From NCBI RefSeq assembly GCF_000002235.5, contig NW_022145596.1, positions 31,656,140-31,720,139 of the forward strand: 64,000 bases of DNA, given 5' to 3'. Source of the DNA: Strongylocentrotus purpuratus (taxonomy: Eukaryota; Echinodermata; Echinoidea; Camarodonta; Strongylocentrotidae). How positions within the stretch are numbered: the first letter of the stretch is position 1; each line of letters opens with the position of its first letter. This document shows, one piece after another, positions 24,871 through 38,700 of the stretch. Under the pieces are notes generated by a model that was given only the letters and a program-made list of their open reading frames with translations, was not told where the DNA came from and searched no databases. Position numbers and translations under genes: made by a program.

Positions 24871-26169
24871 AATTAATTGTCTGGCCAGAAAGAAAAGAAA
24901 TATCGTTTTGCTCTTAGACTAAAATTGATAAATACACTTCACTTTCCCATTGATTGATTTCGTACCTTGTCAGTTGTGATGGTCGATACACCCATCGTAA
25001 ACCAGTCCGTAACATCAATTTTAGTATTACAGCATATGGGACTACAGTAATTATTTCGCGTCGCTATACATATCCACAAGTCTACGTTTCTAACTATTAT
25101 GAAATGCTGAAATTCGTATTATATTATCATTATACATTTTTGATAGTGTGGCCAGGACTTTCCAGTCTCCAGTTTTACTAATCGTGGGCGGATATCAATC
25201 ATAGACCACGATATGTCTCACCGACCACTAACCTTTAATTTATCTATTTGAAACAATCAGTGGTTTTACCGGCAAATTGCATATCAGTATTCACGTGGTA
25301 AAGAAAACCACACATTTTTCATAACGTTACCACAATGAGAGAAATATAGAAATATTCAAATGAAATCCACATGGGTACCACTACCACATCTATCTCGGTG
25401 AAACTGATATGACTAGAAACTGCTGCTTGGGTTTTATCATGGGATATCTTCCCATTTACAGTATGACGTACAATCATCATTAAAAAATACAATAGAACTT
25501 ACCATTTGAAGGCACAAGTGTATTCCTACATGAATGGTTTATAAGACTTGTTTGCGTTATATATAAAAATATTTATATTTACATGCCTGTGTTATTACGT
25601 GTCGGCTTTGATTATATTCAAGGAATTATTTACATTCAAACCTTAGCTCATTAGTTCAGCATTGGTACTAATGATTTTGATTTAGATATATCGGCAAAGA
25701 TCCTTGATTTCATATCCATGTTTACATATTTTGTATTGTATATGTAGCCTATCCCATATAGTTGTGTTATAATAGTGTTATTGATGCATTGTAATTACTT
25801 AAAATTTAAAAGGTTGTAGTAATATATCCATTGCAGTGTTATATCAGTGTGATACTGTGTTGGTCAAACGTAATCCTCATGTACTCTGAATTGTGATAGA
25901 AATGCACTCGTCATGAACCCGTATGTAGACATGGTGTAATTGACGTTTTAGTGAATTATTGTGCGTGACTTCACAAAGGAACGATGCTTGAATAGTACCC
26001 TTCTCGTCGGTGTAAGCACGTGTTTTTACAGAGCTTGCAACTCAACCCCTATTGGAAGAATGGTCACGTTTCTCTAAAGATTCGTTTATCTAAGTAATTA
26101 CGGGAATTTTGACTATCACTGGACTATCTTCCAAAGGAATATGCGAAGTGTACTTTCTAGTCTGTCTAT

Positions 26170-26841
26170 ATTACTGGTATGTGAATTAAAGTGTCGGGAC
26201 AGCAGGTAATATGCTATGTCAGGATACTACCATGGAAAGATTTTTTTTGTCTTCAATAGAGCTGTACACAACTGTTCCTTCATCCCTTTATCATACCAAT
26301 GAATTTATATGGGTTAAAAATCTCTGTTCAGAGCCATTCAACCCCATAGGGTTAAAAGAAATTTGACTCGGGAGGATGTTTCATCGATTGCTCCTTCATT
26401 GTATGCTAATCCTTTTTTTTTATTCCCTTTTAATTATTTGAAAGGAGTAAAATATGACAAGAATGGCTGTAAGATTCATAGCTTGTTTTATTTAATGGTA
26501 TATTTATTACAAATCTGCCTCGTAGCCTAGGCTAAATTATACATTTTGTTAAACATATACAAAAACAAAATGCATATAATAATAAATAACCATACTTTAT
26601 GAACATATTATTATGAAATACAAAATTAGACGCGTTTGACATGGTAAATGTGGCCGATTGACTAATTAAAACAAATAAAAATCAAGATTAGAAGTCACTT
26701 AAAAGAAGAGAAGAGGAAATGAAATAGGTAAAACAATTTCTATTTACCTTTATGATTAAAAAAAAGAGGATCTTTTCGATGGCAGTATCCTGAAGTAAAA
26801 TATTACCTGCTGATCTGACACTTTAATTCACATACCAGTAG
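26170..26841. mobile_element. Element with about 65-bp inverted ends and noncoding middle
   Basis: Left arm 26170-26235 (ACTGGTATGTGAATTAAAGT, then CAGCAGGTAATAT and AGGATACTACCAT) is repeated inverted at 26777-26841. By eye the arms match at about 85 percent. The middle of about 540 bp is AT-rich without a transposase frame. A 70-bp piece of that middle (26272-26342) recurs at 30386-30453. Confidence 0.75.
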
Positions 26842-27088
26842 AGCGTAATATCAGGTTAAGTATATGTATAGGCCCAAAATAGGTTAAACAGATATACACA
26901 TCTACGAATTTAATGTAACATTGTGTTTTTTTTGTACAACCTTGTGAAAATAATGTGTAAAAAAAGGATATTAATGGGGGAAAGCTGTTAATCATTTGAA
27001 CTATGCCCTGATGTTATTATCACAGCAGAAAAATGATTAATAGTATAATAAAAATCATCCTTCTTTCTGTTTTTCTCTGTTTTCACAG

Positions 27089-27269
27089 CCTTCTGGTTGA
27101 ATGTGGTAGTTATCACTTTGAAGAGCGCTCTCGGGAAACTCTTCCCGCCGCCTTTCCAGCCACCATCCTAGGCAATCCTTTCTTTCTCTATGGCTACGAT
27201 ACTAATCCTGAAGAACCCGTCGATGCAGAACTCTGGGGAGACAGTACTCATGTTGAGATACCCACGTAA
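27089..27269 (+). CDS. GUCY1A: Soluble guanylate cyclase alpha subunit, terminal coding exon
   Basis: The last exon starts after GTTTTCACAG with one base completing the split Val codon. It reads LLVECGSYHFEERSRETLP, aligning without gaps to the vertebrate alpha C-terminal LLKDCPGFVFTPRSREELP. It then gives a divergent region with FPATILGNPFFLYGYD and an acidic tail ending STHVEIPT before TAA at 27267-27269. The alpha C-terminal tail is known to vary between animals, so the unfamiliar end is expected. The open frame extends upstream to 27033, but that part includes the pyrimidine tract and AG and is intron, not coding. Confidence 0.95.
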
Positions 27270-28285
27270 TCAAGAGGAATCTAATCCCGTAATCCATGTC
27301 AAGATGTGATCTCATCAGAGCAAGGTAGACAATACTTATCTTGAGGATTCAATTTGACATTTCATTTATACCATTGTCTTCAGAAAATCAGGACTTTACT
27401 TGCGTCATGGAGATGTTTCTTCATCTGTAAATTTCCTGTTTTTTATGTAATGGCTGACTTTTAGAACTAAGCTTCTGTTAATTGAGGATCGATTTGGATC
27501 TTGATTTAGCTACCAGCTGATCCCAAATTAAAATAAAAGTCGAAAGTAATATGTCCTTTATGGTTCCGTTCATTTGTTAAAAGTCATGTTTGGTATTAAC
27601 AAATGTCGTTATGGTCAGGGAAATATCGTAATTACGATCATGGTGAAAAAGTTGATCACAGCTAACATTTTGAAAATCCATAGTGAAAATATGTTATAAT
27701 GACGAACAAATAGTCAAGTTTATTATGATCAAGTGTAATTGATAATTCATTTAGCTTTCAACTCCTTATTGACTCAATAATGGAGACTGTCATTCAGCTT
27801 TCTCGCTATTTAACCAAGTTAAACCAAATAAATGGAACAACTTTTTAAGTTTATTAGTTCTTTACTAGGCCTGAAGGAGTTTGACTCATAATGTATTCTG
27901 GTTTCCTACAGGAAGAAGTTAAGAGAATGTTACCGCACATTGTGTGTTGTAGACTAAACATGCTAATGAATATTGATTTTGAATTGTTTGTATAAATGAA
28001 GTGTCATTTTGAGCTGTAATGAGATGGTTTGTCTATGCATGACCAGGATTTGTTCGTAATCGATCAAATATTGACTATGGTAATGGGTAGATAGAAGATC
28101 ACGTCTCCCACCAACTGTAATTACTTATGTTTCCACTGAATGGTTAAATGATGTGAATACTAAGATCATGAAGATACACTGTATGATCATGAATCTAAAG
28201 ACACCGAAACGATTGAAATGTAGTAAGAAGTCTGCATGTTGTTCGTTATAAATGCAATAAAGGTATGTTGGGACTTACGTGTGTG
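27270..28285 (+). terminator. Probable 3' UTR and polyadenylation region of the cyclase alpha gene
   Basis: AATAAA hexamers occur at 27532-27537, 27827-27832 and 28256-28261. The last is the best candidate: it is followed within 25 bases by ACGTGTGTGTATT, a GT-rich downstream element. That would give a 3' UTR of about 1 kb. The earlier hexamers could give shorter alternatives. No splice signals or coding frame seen in this stretch. Confidence 0.6.
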
Positions 28286-29157
28286 TATTCATTATTCAAA
28301 GAGGGCTGATATACACATTGTCTCCTGTTTTAAAGTGATAGGATGTAATCTTCTCAACGTGTTGAATGCCATACCTGGTAATAAATATTACATTTAGAGA
28401 CTCATAACAGATGGGGGTACTTCCAGACAGGCAGGGGTGTAATGTGTCTGGGTAACATATGATATTACCTTTCTCCCCGTGGGTCTTTAAATGAGGGGGT
28501 CGGAGGGGAACACTGCCTCCGTTCTAGGATGAATGGTGAAGGGTGGTTTTTAAATCCACCAACATGTGACCAGGAAAACTTTATTTACGCAATATTTCAT
28601 GACAGTTCATTTTAAAAGGTGTAAGTAATTATAGACTTTTGGTACCTACATTTGGGTTATGCCTATATACCGTGTCAAACAATCGGGAAAAGGATGTTGT
28701 CGTTATGAATATGTTTAGCTATTGCATGAACTTAAAATAAACAGATGATGTCTATGTTATTATGCCGAATGATCAAAGAAACCATTGTTTAAACACAATT
28801 GTAGACGTCATGGAAAAATGAGCTCAGTAAGGCGATTTCATATTTTACCTAACACTTTTATCATTTTACTTTCGTGTGCATTAGATCTAATATCTTTTGT
28901 GCAGGCAACATTATTTAGTCTACTGTTTTTATTTTTTCCTAAGATATAAGATAGGCGTCAGTTCATTTTTGTATTGAACATTTTGAATACAGACTGGATG
29001 TATTCCTTATTACTTTCTCTTCAAAATAGATGTAGGTATCTTACCTGGGAAAAGATATCGTGTTGTACTGTGAAAAAAATGTTCTATGCGTTTGGGACCA
29101 TTCACCTAAAATATAACTTGTGCATATGCGAATAAAGTAGTCTTTTTTCTCCCCAAC

Positions 29158-29290
29158 CCCCCCCCCCCCCCGACAAAAATAATAATAATAAAACTAGTAT
29201 TAATGATAATTCGATAATATTGATCATGATGATGATAATAATAATATTAATAATGATAAAAGTAATAATAATTGATGAATAGATGAATTA
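29158..29290. repeat. C run followed by AAT/GAT simple sequence
   Basis: About 14 C residues followed by AATAATAATA, GATGATGATAATAATA and similar. Possibly the tail of a decayed retroposon, but no head is visible. Confidence 0.6.
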
Positions 29291-29375
29291 AAAAGTTTAT
29301 AAATAAGAATTACCAGAAATTCTTTGGATAAAGGATCAGAAGTATGAAAAAGTAAAGGATAAAAAAAAAATCAGA

Positions 29376-29456
29376 TGGCCTCTTGGCTCGAAACCCACCT
29401 GCTACCTTGGCTCCTTGCGTATTAGAGCGTGTAAGGACGCGTCGATTAGTCTACTC
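29376..29456 (-). mobile_element. Decayed tRNA-derived SINE head
   Basis: On the minus strand GAGTAGACTAATCGACGCGT resembles the A-box/D-arm of Leu/Ser-type tRNAs (CGAGTGGTCTAAGGCG) and GTGGGTTTCGAGCC (29384-29397) resembles a B box. Spacing is tRNA-like but there is no closed acceptor stem. The A-run next to it on the minus-strand 3' side is short. Confidence 0.5.
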
Positions 29457-30385
29457 AAATATCGCTTTTAAACTTATTTAAAGAGAATTTGGTATCAAAA
29501 TCGTTCTTCTAAAGAGATTCTAGTTCACAATAATACTTCAGTAAAAGCATAATGCTGTGGAGCCTAAAGCATTCAGAGCAATTAATTGTATGTGACTGGT
29601 CCCCGGTAGTATATTTTCCACAAAAGTACAATAGCTAACATCTCAAAAGTCAGTTTTCTATTATCTGCACATCACTTTATATCGTCACTTACAGGTAATA
29701 TTATTACGAATCTATACATTTTGCGTATTGTAAGATGTCTGTTTTTATATCATTTTCATTAAGGTTGTTCTTTTTTACATGTAGTTTTCTCTTTCGTAAG
29801 TGTCGTTTCATTAGGGCGGACGTGGTACATTTGAAGTGGATCAAAAACTATCTCTGTTATCATCATTATTCTGTGTTACACCAATTACCGATTGACAAAT
29901 ATGAAATATCTTTTATAGACGAAATGAGTGATATTGTCGGGTTATTTTCTTATTTTCATGTGGTAATTCGAAGAAAAATTCATTCATAAAAAGAACAATG
30001 TATATAATACAAACTTGAGACGTCAAGATAAACTCCCTCATGCGAGATATAGCTATTGTAAAAAAGAAATCTTTTCGATTTTTGTGTTCAATTAAAAAGA
30101 AATTATTATACATGATATTTTTACAAATATGATACTTATTCAGAATATGTCGTATCATTTGAAATACATTTTATTACTAACAATTGGAGAAGTGAAGCAA
30201 AAGATATGGGTGAATGGTAATATGTATTTGTTTAATGTGCATTATTATTATCGAGATCTAGTAACATAACGTTAATTGATTTGGTGCGGTATTACAAAAG
30301 TTAACGTCATAGTTTACACAGCTCCATGTTTTTTTCTCAAAGGGGCTATAAAAAACTTGAAGGTAAATGTGATACTCACATTCTG

Positions 30386-30453
30386 TTCCTTCATCCCTTT
30401 ATTATATCAATGAATTTGTATGGGTTGAAAATATCTGTTCAGAGCCATTCATC
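30386..30453 (+). repeat. Dispersed repeat fragment shared with 26272-26342
   Basis: TGTTCCTTCATCCCTTTAT and TCTGTTCAGAGCCATTCA match the interior of the inverted-repeat element at 26170-26841 with about 90 percent identity by eye. The long arms are absent here, so this is a fragment. Confidence 0.8.
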
Positions 30454-33400
30454 TTCTGACATGGATCCTATCTAGGATCGCTTTTATCGTGTGTGTTTCT
30501 TAAATCATAGTTCAAGGCTCATCGTTTCTCGAAAGGATAAATATGATGCCGTAGGCAATGTATTTTGTGTTTTCGAAATAACGATTAGACGATTCAAAGT
30601 ATCATTGATACAAGAACGATTTCAATCTTTGTTAAAAATCCTGTTTCATGAATGTTCTAATTAATGGCGTTCCAAGTTCCAACAGCCGCGTGACCAGAAA
30701 CAGTTGCTTCGATCTCTCGAGGTAAAGAGCTGCATCTACATGAATGATCATAACCATCGTAAGAAAACATATCCTCAAACACTTTGAATAAGGCGTTTGG
30801 AAGGCAAAATCTTATATTGGCGAAAAAGACGTACATTTTGGAAGGCCACAATTTCGAACGCCGGATGCCTCTCAACGGAGATTGAAATGTAATTCAGGAG
30901 GTAATACCAGAACGAGATCAAGTAATTTTTGTTAATTTGAGGCGCAGATGCTAATCATAAACTTAGTTTCACACCAATCAAACAAATAGTCAGTGAATAG
31001 GAAAAAGCAGCATATTGCTACAGAAGTGGTCGGTATTTACTTCTCGTTGCGTCATACATGTAGTTACGTAGATAGGTTAGACATTAATGGGTCACATGTA
31101 ATTCCATCCCAAGTTATTTTTCATCGTGTACGCCCGAGAATTACGAAATGATGAATCATGATAAGTCCTGAAAAAGTCTTTGATTCTTTAATACATTTCC
31201 AAGAGTATGATTAAAAGACACCTATGAAATGAAGAAATCTATATTAAAAACAAAAATGAACACATAGGAAATAGGAATAATTATGAAGAGGATCTCTGTT
31301 AATTACCTGGCGCAATCGGATACATGCTACAGGGACATCCCCTGTGTATGGGGTACGGAAATACATCTTGATGGTCGGAGAGGGTCCAGAACACAACTAA
31401 TCATCTTAAGTGTTGCATTTAGCACAAGGGAAAAACCTGCACTGAGTGCACTGAAAACTTGCACCACTAATTCTGACACTATGATTTCTAAAGAAATTCT
31501 CTATGGGTTTAGTTGTAGCGCAATGAAAAGATATTTCAGGATATGCCAGCTTCGATATACCAATTAATTTTACATAAAATATTATTGTCAGCAAAACGCT
31601 ACGTAAGCTTGTACGTCAATGATGAGTGGTTTTAAAATGATGTCAATTCAGCATAAAGAGAACTTACATAATCGTTCCCTTTTTCGCTCTTACTCAAGCA
31701 TCTTAGTGTCCTTATTTTATAATCCAAGACAGATTTCCTAGAAATTTCGATTGATTTTATGTCATTTCCATGCTGATCAATAGCTCTTAGAGTAAACATA
31801 ATAACACGATTTCTTGTGTAATTGCTGTAATTGTGATAGTGATGAGAAAAATAATAAGAAAGTAGGCCTATATGAATTAAAAAGGAAGCTATATTGCCAA
31901 ATTTAATCAGAAGCGGATGTATTTCTTAAAGCCCACTGAACACATCACACGATCCTTTTGCGATCTGACGTTCAAGAAATCGCAGTTGCATTGGATATGG
32001 AAGTTTAAAGAATATAAATTTCCTAATTGAGGTTCTGATTGGTGATATGTATACTACAATGGAAATGTTAGTACATTTAACTAAGCCTTCTAGTCAGCGT
32101 TAAAGCGAAATAGGCTGAAAGATAATAAAGGTTTTCCTCCTTCAAGGAAGCCTGTAGTTCCCCCAAAATGTTGTTCTAGTAATCACATAGCCATTCTAAA
32201 CCTCGAATATTAAGATCTTAATTATGTTCATGTGGAATGCTATAACAAATTCTTCCAAAATCGGATCGTATAAGGTGCGCGGTGGGTTTGACACCCACCC
32301 ACCCACTCCATGAGTTCAAAGTCAAGTACCGATATCCTTCGGGCGTGTCTCTAGCTCCACTAGTAACTCGAACAGGGTGAGGTACTGCAAGCAGCAGCGT
32401 CGTGTACCATGTCAGGCACCGCTACTAGAGTCGACGAGTTCCCATTCCAAGCCCCCTTCAGCTTATCGATTCACCAATAAGCAGCGTATCGATTCCAGAC
32501 TACATCGGATTTAGAATGACACGACGGATCTGCGCGCGCGCGTCTGTAGCGAGTGGAAATTACGCACGGTACCAGGCAGCGTTTTACATCACTCTCTTTT
32601 GAGAAAGAGGTCATTTGAGAAAGTGGCGCGAATGCAAGCAAACCTTATTTTTAGCATTAAACAGTCAATCTAATGCTTTCATAGCTGCCTCTAGTCCGAT
32701 TTTTTCCATTTCGGAGACATGTTTACACGAACGACGGCAGTCTATGACGCGGCTCTGTAACTGAATCTTTCTAAAAGTACTTTGTTGTGTGCTATTTTTT
32801 CTATTGAAATCGCAAGAAAGTAAACAATTAAAAAAATACCAATGTTACTAAGGATTTATCGAAACATGCCCGAGACAAAAAATGAATCGTCAGTTTGGCC
32901 CTTTTCAGGCACAAAGCTTTATAAGTCGGAACGCATGGTCAGGGTCTATCAATTAAACAAGCCATACATGAGGTCCTCTACTGTAGCATATCCTGCTACG
33001 AATACAACCATAGGCTTGGCTATAGAGACCCCGTCCCGGCCTCTAAAGTGGCAAGTTGTTGTCTGTACTTGCAGACTAGCTTGACCCCATCCCAAATGAC
33101 CCTGGTCAAGTTGAATATGACCAAGCTACGTGACCAGCTGCGGTTGAACGGACGCTGGCTGTTCTTTCTTTACCCATACGGAGCGGGTATATGACACCAT
33201 ACACTCAGGGGTTCCCCGGGACGAATCCAATAGCAGCATGGTGGCGACCAGATCGCATTCCTACATCATGAACAAACAAGCAAACGGGAGGAAGAGAGAA
33301 CAGTGCCTCCCAAACAGACACACAAGGCAGAGCTTGAAATCCGACAAGCAATACGCCAATAAATGAGGGCAATCGGAGTAACTTGATCGCTTTCCCGTAC

Positions 33401-33486
33401 TACCTTCTCCTACACGCCCGCTTCCTAGGTGGAAGACCTCTGCTAAATTGTAAGAGTCCAACCAATCCGGCCTGTTTGACTTGCCT

Positions 33487-33635
33487 GGGACCCGTTTCAC
33501 AAAGCCATTTTTCAATGACAAATGACAAAAATCAGTGACAAATCTGAGGATAACCAATCAGAAGCAAGGATTTCAGTAGCTTATAACAAAATATGTTATT
33601 TGTCACTGATGAAAAGTTTTGAGAAATGGGGCCCT
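33487..33635 (+). mobile_element. MITE, family A (GGGACCCGTTTCACAAAG), copy 1
   Basis: Ends GGGACCCGTTTCACAAAGCC and GTTTTGAGAAATGGGGCCCT are imperfect inverted repeats, and inside TGACAAATGACAAAAATCAG is partly mirrored by TTTGTCACTGATG. The core ACCAATCAGAAGCAAGGATT is shared with copy 2 at 51944-52092 in the same orientation. Confidence 0.85.
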
Positions 33636-35575
33636 GTTCTCCTCCTCAACACTTCTCTAAGTTCACATCTCATGTAGATGACCACTGAACACCTCCCTCC
33701 ACCAACCATCGCTAACATGCTCACTTATTTTCTCCTCAACACAATTACTAATATTCACTTTTTGTTAGAAAAGTCAATTCGTGGATATTTGAAAGGGAAA
33801 CACCAGGTGCGCAAAGCTGCAAGGGAGTTGGTATTTAGCATAGACGTTTGTATTTCGATCCTTTAGCCATCTTCTTTTCACTTTTCCTCCACAACCAAAA
33901 TGTATGTTCGCAATTGGATAGGAACCATTTTCATCAAACACGGTATATTTCTTTGAAACGCAAGAATTACAAAAATAATCACTGTTGACCGAAAGAACAC
34001 AAAGTCATGTGGGCTCCTTTTCGTGCTTCTCTTTCATTTTCTTCTTCTCCTATTTTGCTCCAGCGTTTTGACTCGAGTAGTAGAGCGAATTAAACATTGA
34101 TTTTCTCGCATTACTAGTTTCAAGATCCCTTCATAATATTAGCACGACAAATCGTAAAGTTGTTGTTTTTACACAGTAGTTTTAAAAGTTGTATGATTTA
34201 ATTTTATTACGTAGTGCTACCAATTCCACCTCCTCATGTAACTTCATACCATACATCTTTTAGTGTTCTTTTTTCCGTGACTTTTTTGGTGACTTTGGAA
34301 AAAGCTCTTAAGCCAACTCAAAGAACTCTTCATGAATGAATGTTTCCCAATCCATAATTTGTTAACATTTATTTATTTCTGGTTTCAAGATTGTACATAT
34401 TCTCATGGACCTAGTGAATCCATAGTTTAGTGATTCCTTTATCATTCTTTGGTCATGTGTGTTGCGGGTGGTCATTATTGTACCTTCGTTTTCTGTGACA
34501 ATGCAGATATCTTGCCTGATTTTTTTTATTGGAATATTAACGTATCAATGCTGATATTGAAAAGGGTCTGAAAGATGTGTGATATATTGAGCAATATTTT
34601 TAGAAATCTCGGTAGGCCTAGTCCAGCAGACACCGATTTCAGAGCAATGTATTTACAACACCATGTAGATATAAATGTTGGTGGTTTATCAAATGATACA
34701 TATTGAGTGTTCAATTCAAACATTTTGTTATTTGAAAAACTCTTCCTATATAGCAAAAACAACAAAAATCATTATTTTATAATTTTTCCTGGTCTTAATC
34801 AAAACAAATTATTTGTTTTCAGCTATAAAAAAAAAATCATTTCAAATGAAGGGCTTATGTTTGATTTCAAAAATTGATGAAATTGTGAGATTTTGTCTAT
34901 TTGGTAGCATCATCGTGCTAGCATAGAAATATTAGGAAAAGGAATATAGATGCAATAGTATTAATAAAAGAGTGTTATAATAAATACCTCATAATGTGCT
35001 ACGAGTCTGCTCGTATTATATAACTGTATGCGATGATAAATGTATAGTGGTTTACGCGAAAGAAACATACCATCGATGATCTCAATATGTCTTGTATATA
35101 TATATTTTTTCTTCTCTGTCTGTCATCATTATTCAAGAGTGTGCCCTGAATAGTCTATATATTGTGATTAGGAAACCATAACTACTTCTCCACTAAAAGG
35201 AGATATACATGTATTGTCAAACATTTTTGCAGTAGTTTTGTTACTTCTTTTATTTCCCATTATCTTTTTTTTTTCTTCTGCGTATACATGATTTTTCAAA
35301 GGTTCGTATGGATTAATAGCATGTAGAACATCATGTACATTAATGTATATTGAATAATGCAATGTACCATAACATATTTATCTAACACACTCTTGATGTC
35401 AGAACCCGTTTGGATCTTAAATAAATTATATTACTGTTTGCATCAACTGATTTAACTCTTGTGTTTTTATTTCAAGTCGGGATGGTATGATCAATTTATC
35501 AGAGTATTAATGAGATACATTTTGTATGAAGAATAAAACAACAACATAAACCTTTTTATTACTTTATCAACTTCT

Positions 35576-35710
35576 CTTTCCCTTTTCTTGATCCCCTTTT
35601 CTCCCTCTCTCTCTCGTCTTTTGTATCTGTACACAACACATATTCTCACAACACGCACACACACGCACATACACACGCACACGCACACACACACACACAC
35701 ACACACACTA
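35576..35710. repeat. Pyrimidine-rich and CA microsatellite
   Basis: TC-rich sequence followed by (CA)n with CG variants at 35655-35708. Confidence 0.9.
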
Positions 35711-38700
35711 TCACCCCACACTACAATATACAAAAACTACAAGTTTGTCTTTAGATGATCCCATGTATAGCAATACTTACATAATGCAGTAATAAACCCG
35801 ATATGGTACATTTTGATACGCTAGCACTTTTCATACTTTTAAAGGTGTGTTCTTAAACTTAAAGTGAAATCTCAAACTGTGACAACAGAGCTCTATTCCG
35901 ATGGGAAAATGGCTTGAAGTTCTGAATATTTTGTCAGGCAGTAGATGGATCATTAACCAGCTAATTTAAGAAGAAGAAGGAATGAGAGAGAGAGAGAAAT
36001 GAGAAATGATAGAGAAGCGAAAAGGAAAGAGTGAATAGTGATGGAGTAAATGGATTGTAATTCATCGCTCTGTAGATACTTCATATTTTCCTTTCTCTTT
36101 TCGTTTATAATTCTATTTTAAATAATATTTCCACGTTTCTATTGTCTCATTTCCATATAGACCAAGAAAACAGTGCAATTTAAATTTTAATCACGTTTGT
36201 TGATTTCATTTCGTATAAAATTACTACATGATTCAAATGCATGTTTTAAGTAGAGAGAGAGATGAAACGCACGTGTGATTATAATGCTCTTTTGGATTTG
36301 ACAAGAGCCTGGGATGTCATGACTGATACAGTTATTATGGTAACGTGAAAGGGAATGAGGGATAGATTAAGGCATTAAGATGATACCATAATATGATCAC
36401 CGGGAATCATGGAAAGTCTGGCTTGTTCTTAGCGGTTAAACGTATTAAAACATAGAAACTAAAAATGATTATATGACTTCTAAGAAGACGGGTGGGTAAT
36501 GAGAAAAGAAAGAAGAATTAAATGTTACCGATTCATATTTTTAATAAAAATTGGTGCATTGTAAGTATTTTTTTTAAAACAGAACCGAGATTTGTTAAAA
36601 CACTCAAATAGACATAGCTTCGATGGGAAAATCTTTTGTCGGATGTTTGCATATAAGCACTGAAACCTGGTAATGGGCACGTACAAAAAAAATGTTTTAA
36701 TGGGTAGAATAGGGGGCACCTATCATTGTAATAAATGATAGAAAATTGGGAATTTTTGAGCGAGTCACGATCAAGTTCAAAACGGAAAATTTAGTTTTTT
36801 AAGTTTGCTCATCTTTCCTTTTGCTACCGGGTCACCTTTTTATCAAGACAGGGTTTTTCTATATTTTTTTAAAGAAATTTTATTGAGGTCAATGCCTCTT
36901 TCTCCATCCAACCCCCCCCCCCCCCCCTCCTCCCTCCTTGGTTTAGCCACCCATGAAAAAAGATAGTAGGCTAGAAAGTGGCTACAATTGATTATCCCGC
37001 TGTGCTTTCTAAGATGCTAGCTAGCTCGAGCCAGCCTTGGGCACGGCACTGACGGTAAGCCTCTCCGGTATTGCTCCAGCGTTGTGTGGTGCTGGGATAA
37101 AAGCGAGTTTAACGTCCGTAGGTAACTATGAAAAGTGTTCACACCCTGCGGGATACCGGCATAGCTGGAGCTCTCACCCAGTTAGAATTAGGCTCCTTAA
37201 TTACATTCTTCGAGATCTACTTTGAATCTAGAAACGGGTATAAGGTGCCTCAAAAAATAGAATCGAATCATCTTGAAACACATATGGTAACAGATGGATG
37301 GGAGGCCGGTCGGAGGAAATAAGGGAGAAAGGAGGCCGCGATAGTTCCTTCGTCTATCATCTTTGCTGAAAAGGAAATTAAAAAGGTAAGACACTTAAGA
37401 TTGCAATGAGGGCGAAGAATAGATTGAATGAGAGAGAGAGAGACTAGCCTAAAAGAGAAATGGACAGAGAGAAATATTGAATCATATCCAAAGGGAGCAT
37501 GAACAAATAAAATGATATTAGATGACGTTGAGAAATACAAAAAAAAATAGTTAATAATTAGTAAGTCTAATTAGTGTGATTTTAATTTCTAAACTGTAAA
37601 CGCGAACATGTAGTTATAATCTTAAACACATCCCAAACCTTATTGCAAAACGTGTATACGTAGATAACATGTTGATATCAAAACAAAAATTACTTTACAC
37701 ATTAAATAACTCTGGAATCTAACAAAGAATCATATAATACCTCGCAAAATTAAATGGATTAATCATGAAAACGTCTTAAGTTCGTGCTAGTGTTAAACAT
37801 AACTTGACATTTTCTAGTTACTTTGCAAGATTACAATGCCCCCCCCCCACATACACACACAGGCACACACACACACGCCCTCACACATATTCCCTATAGC
37901 CAATATAATATGTTATTTACGTTCAGACCGTTTCACAGGAATAATCACTATATGTCATCTATTTTATTATAAACAATATAGTGTCCTTTACAATTATCTG
38001 AAGACATGGAGTCGTATCCAACAAAGGATAGAGCCCAACTTAAAGAGAAGGTTGAGTTTTGGGGAGAGGTGAAAATTAATTTGTGAGCGTTATCATTGTT
38101 ATTATGCAAGTGTGGAAGACCATCAGAGAAAAAATGCTCCCTGAAAGCATGGCTCTTCAAATGTCTTCATATTCTAAATATAACAAGTAACATCTTAAAA
38201 ATGAGGCCCAATGTTTTTTGCCACATGTTTGTGTAGTCCCATATACATCTTTCTGTGTACAGTGCTCGTTACTTTACCAAGACTGGGTCAAATAATTTTG
38301 ATGACTCCAAAACCTTGCAGTACACACCAATACTTATACGCTACATGAACAACTTCTTCAAATCGATTCCACACCGTTTCTTTCACAATGCTATCGCATG
38401 ACAATAACTAAAGTTTATCTTTAAGTTCTCTAAAGTTGAATACGAAATTACCAAGCCTAACATAGCGGTTTCATTCTTAATCCCATGAATCAAATTTAAA
38501 AAAATATCGATAAACCTGTTCATCCCTTAAAAAGATGATACTACATGCACTCAATTAGTGTTTTATCTCGTAGTAGGATATGCAATTTTATTAATGACAA
38601 GTGAAAAGGTTCATTTAAAAACCGCCCCTGCATATAGCAATTGAAGTCCTGTCTTTCTTAGTCACCCTGTACAAACGCTTATATTGTTAGGCAAAAACTA

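Larger units (their letters stand above)
22647..27088 (+). other. Intron, 4.4 kb, before the terminal cyclase exon
   Basis: Runs from GTAAGT to GTTTTCACAG. Contains a self-complementary MITE (22760-22921), a G run near 23480-23493, a near-complete minus-strand SINE (24645-24870) with ATA/ATG simple sequence next to it, and an element with long inverted ends (26170-26841). The remainder (23.0-24.4 and 24.9-26.1 kb) shows nothing recognisable. Confidence 0.9.

Noticed and set aside
27033-27088. Signal-peptide-like N-terminus MINSIIKIILLSVFLCFHSL in front of the last cyclase exon
   Set aside because: It is intron sequence: the hydrophobic look comes from the polypyrimidine tract, and CACAG at 27084-27088 is the acceptor that fits the frame.
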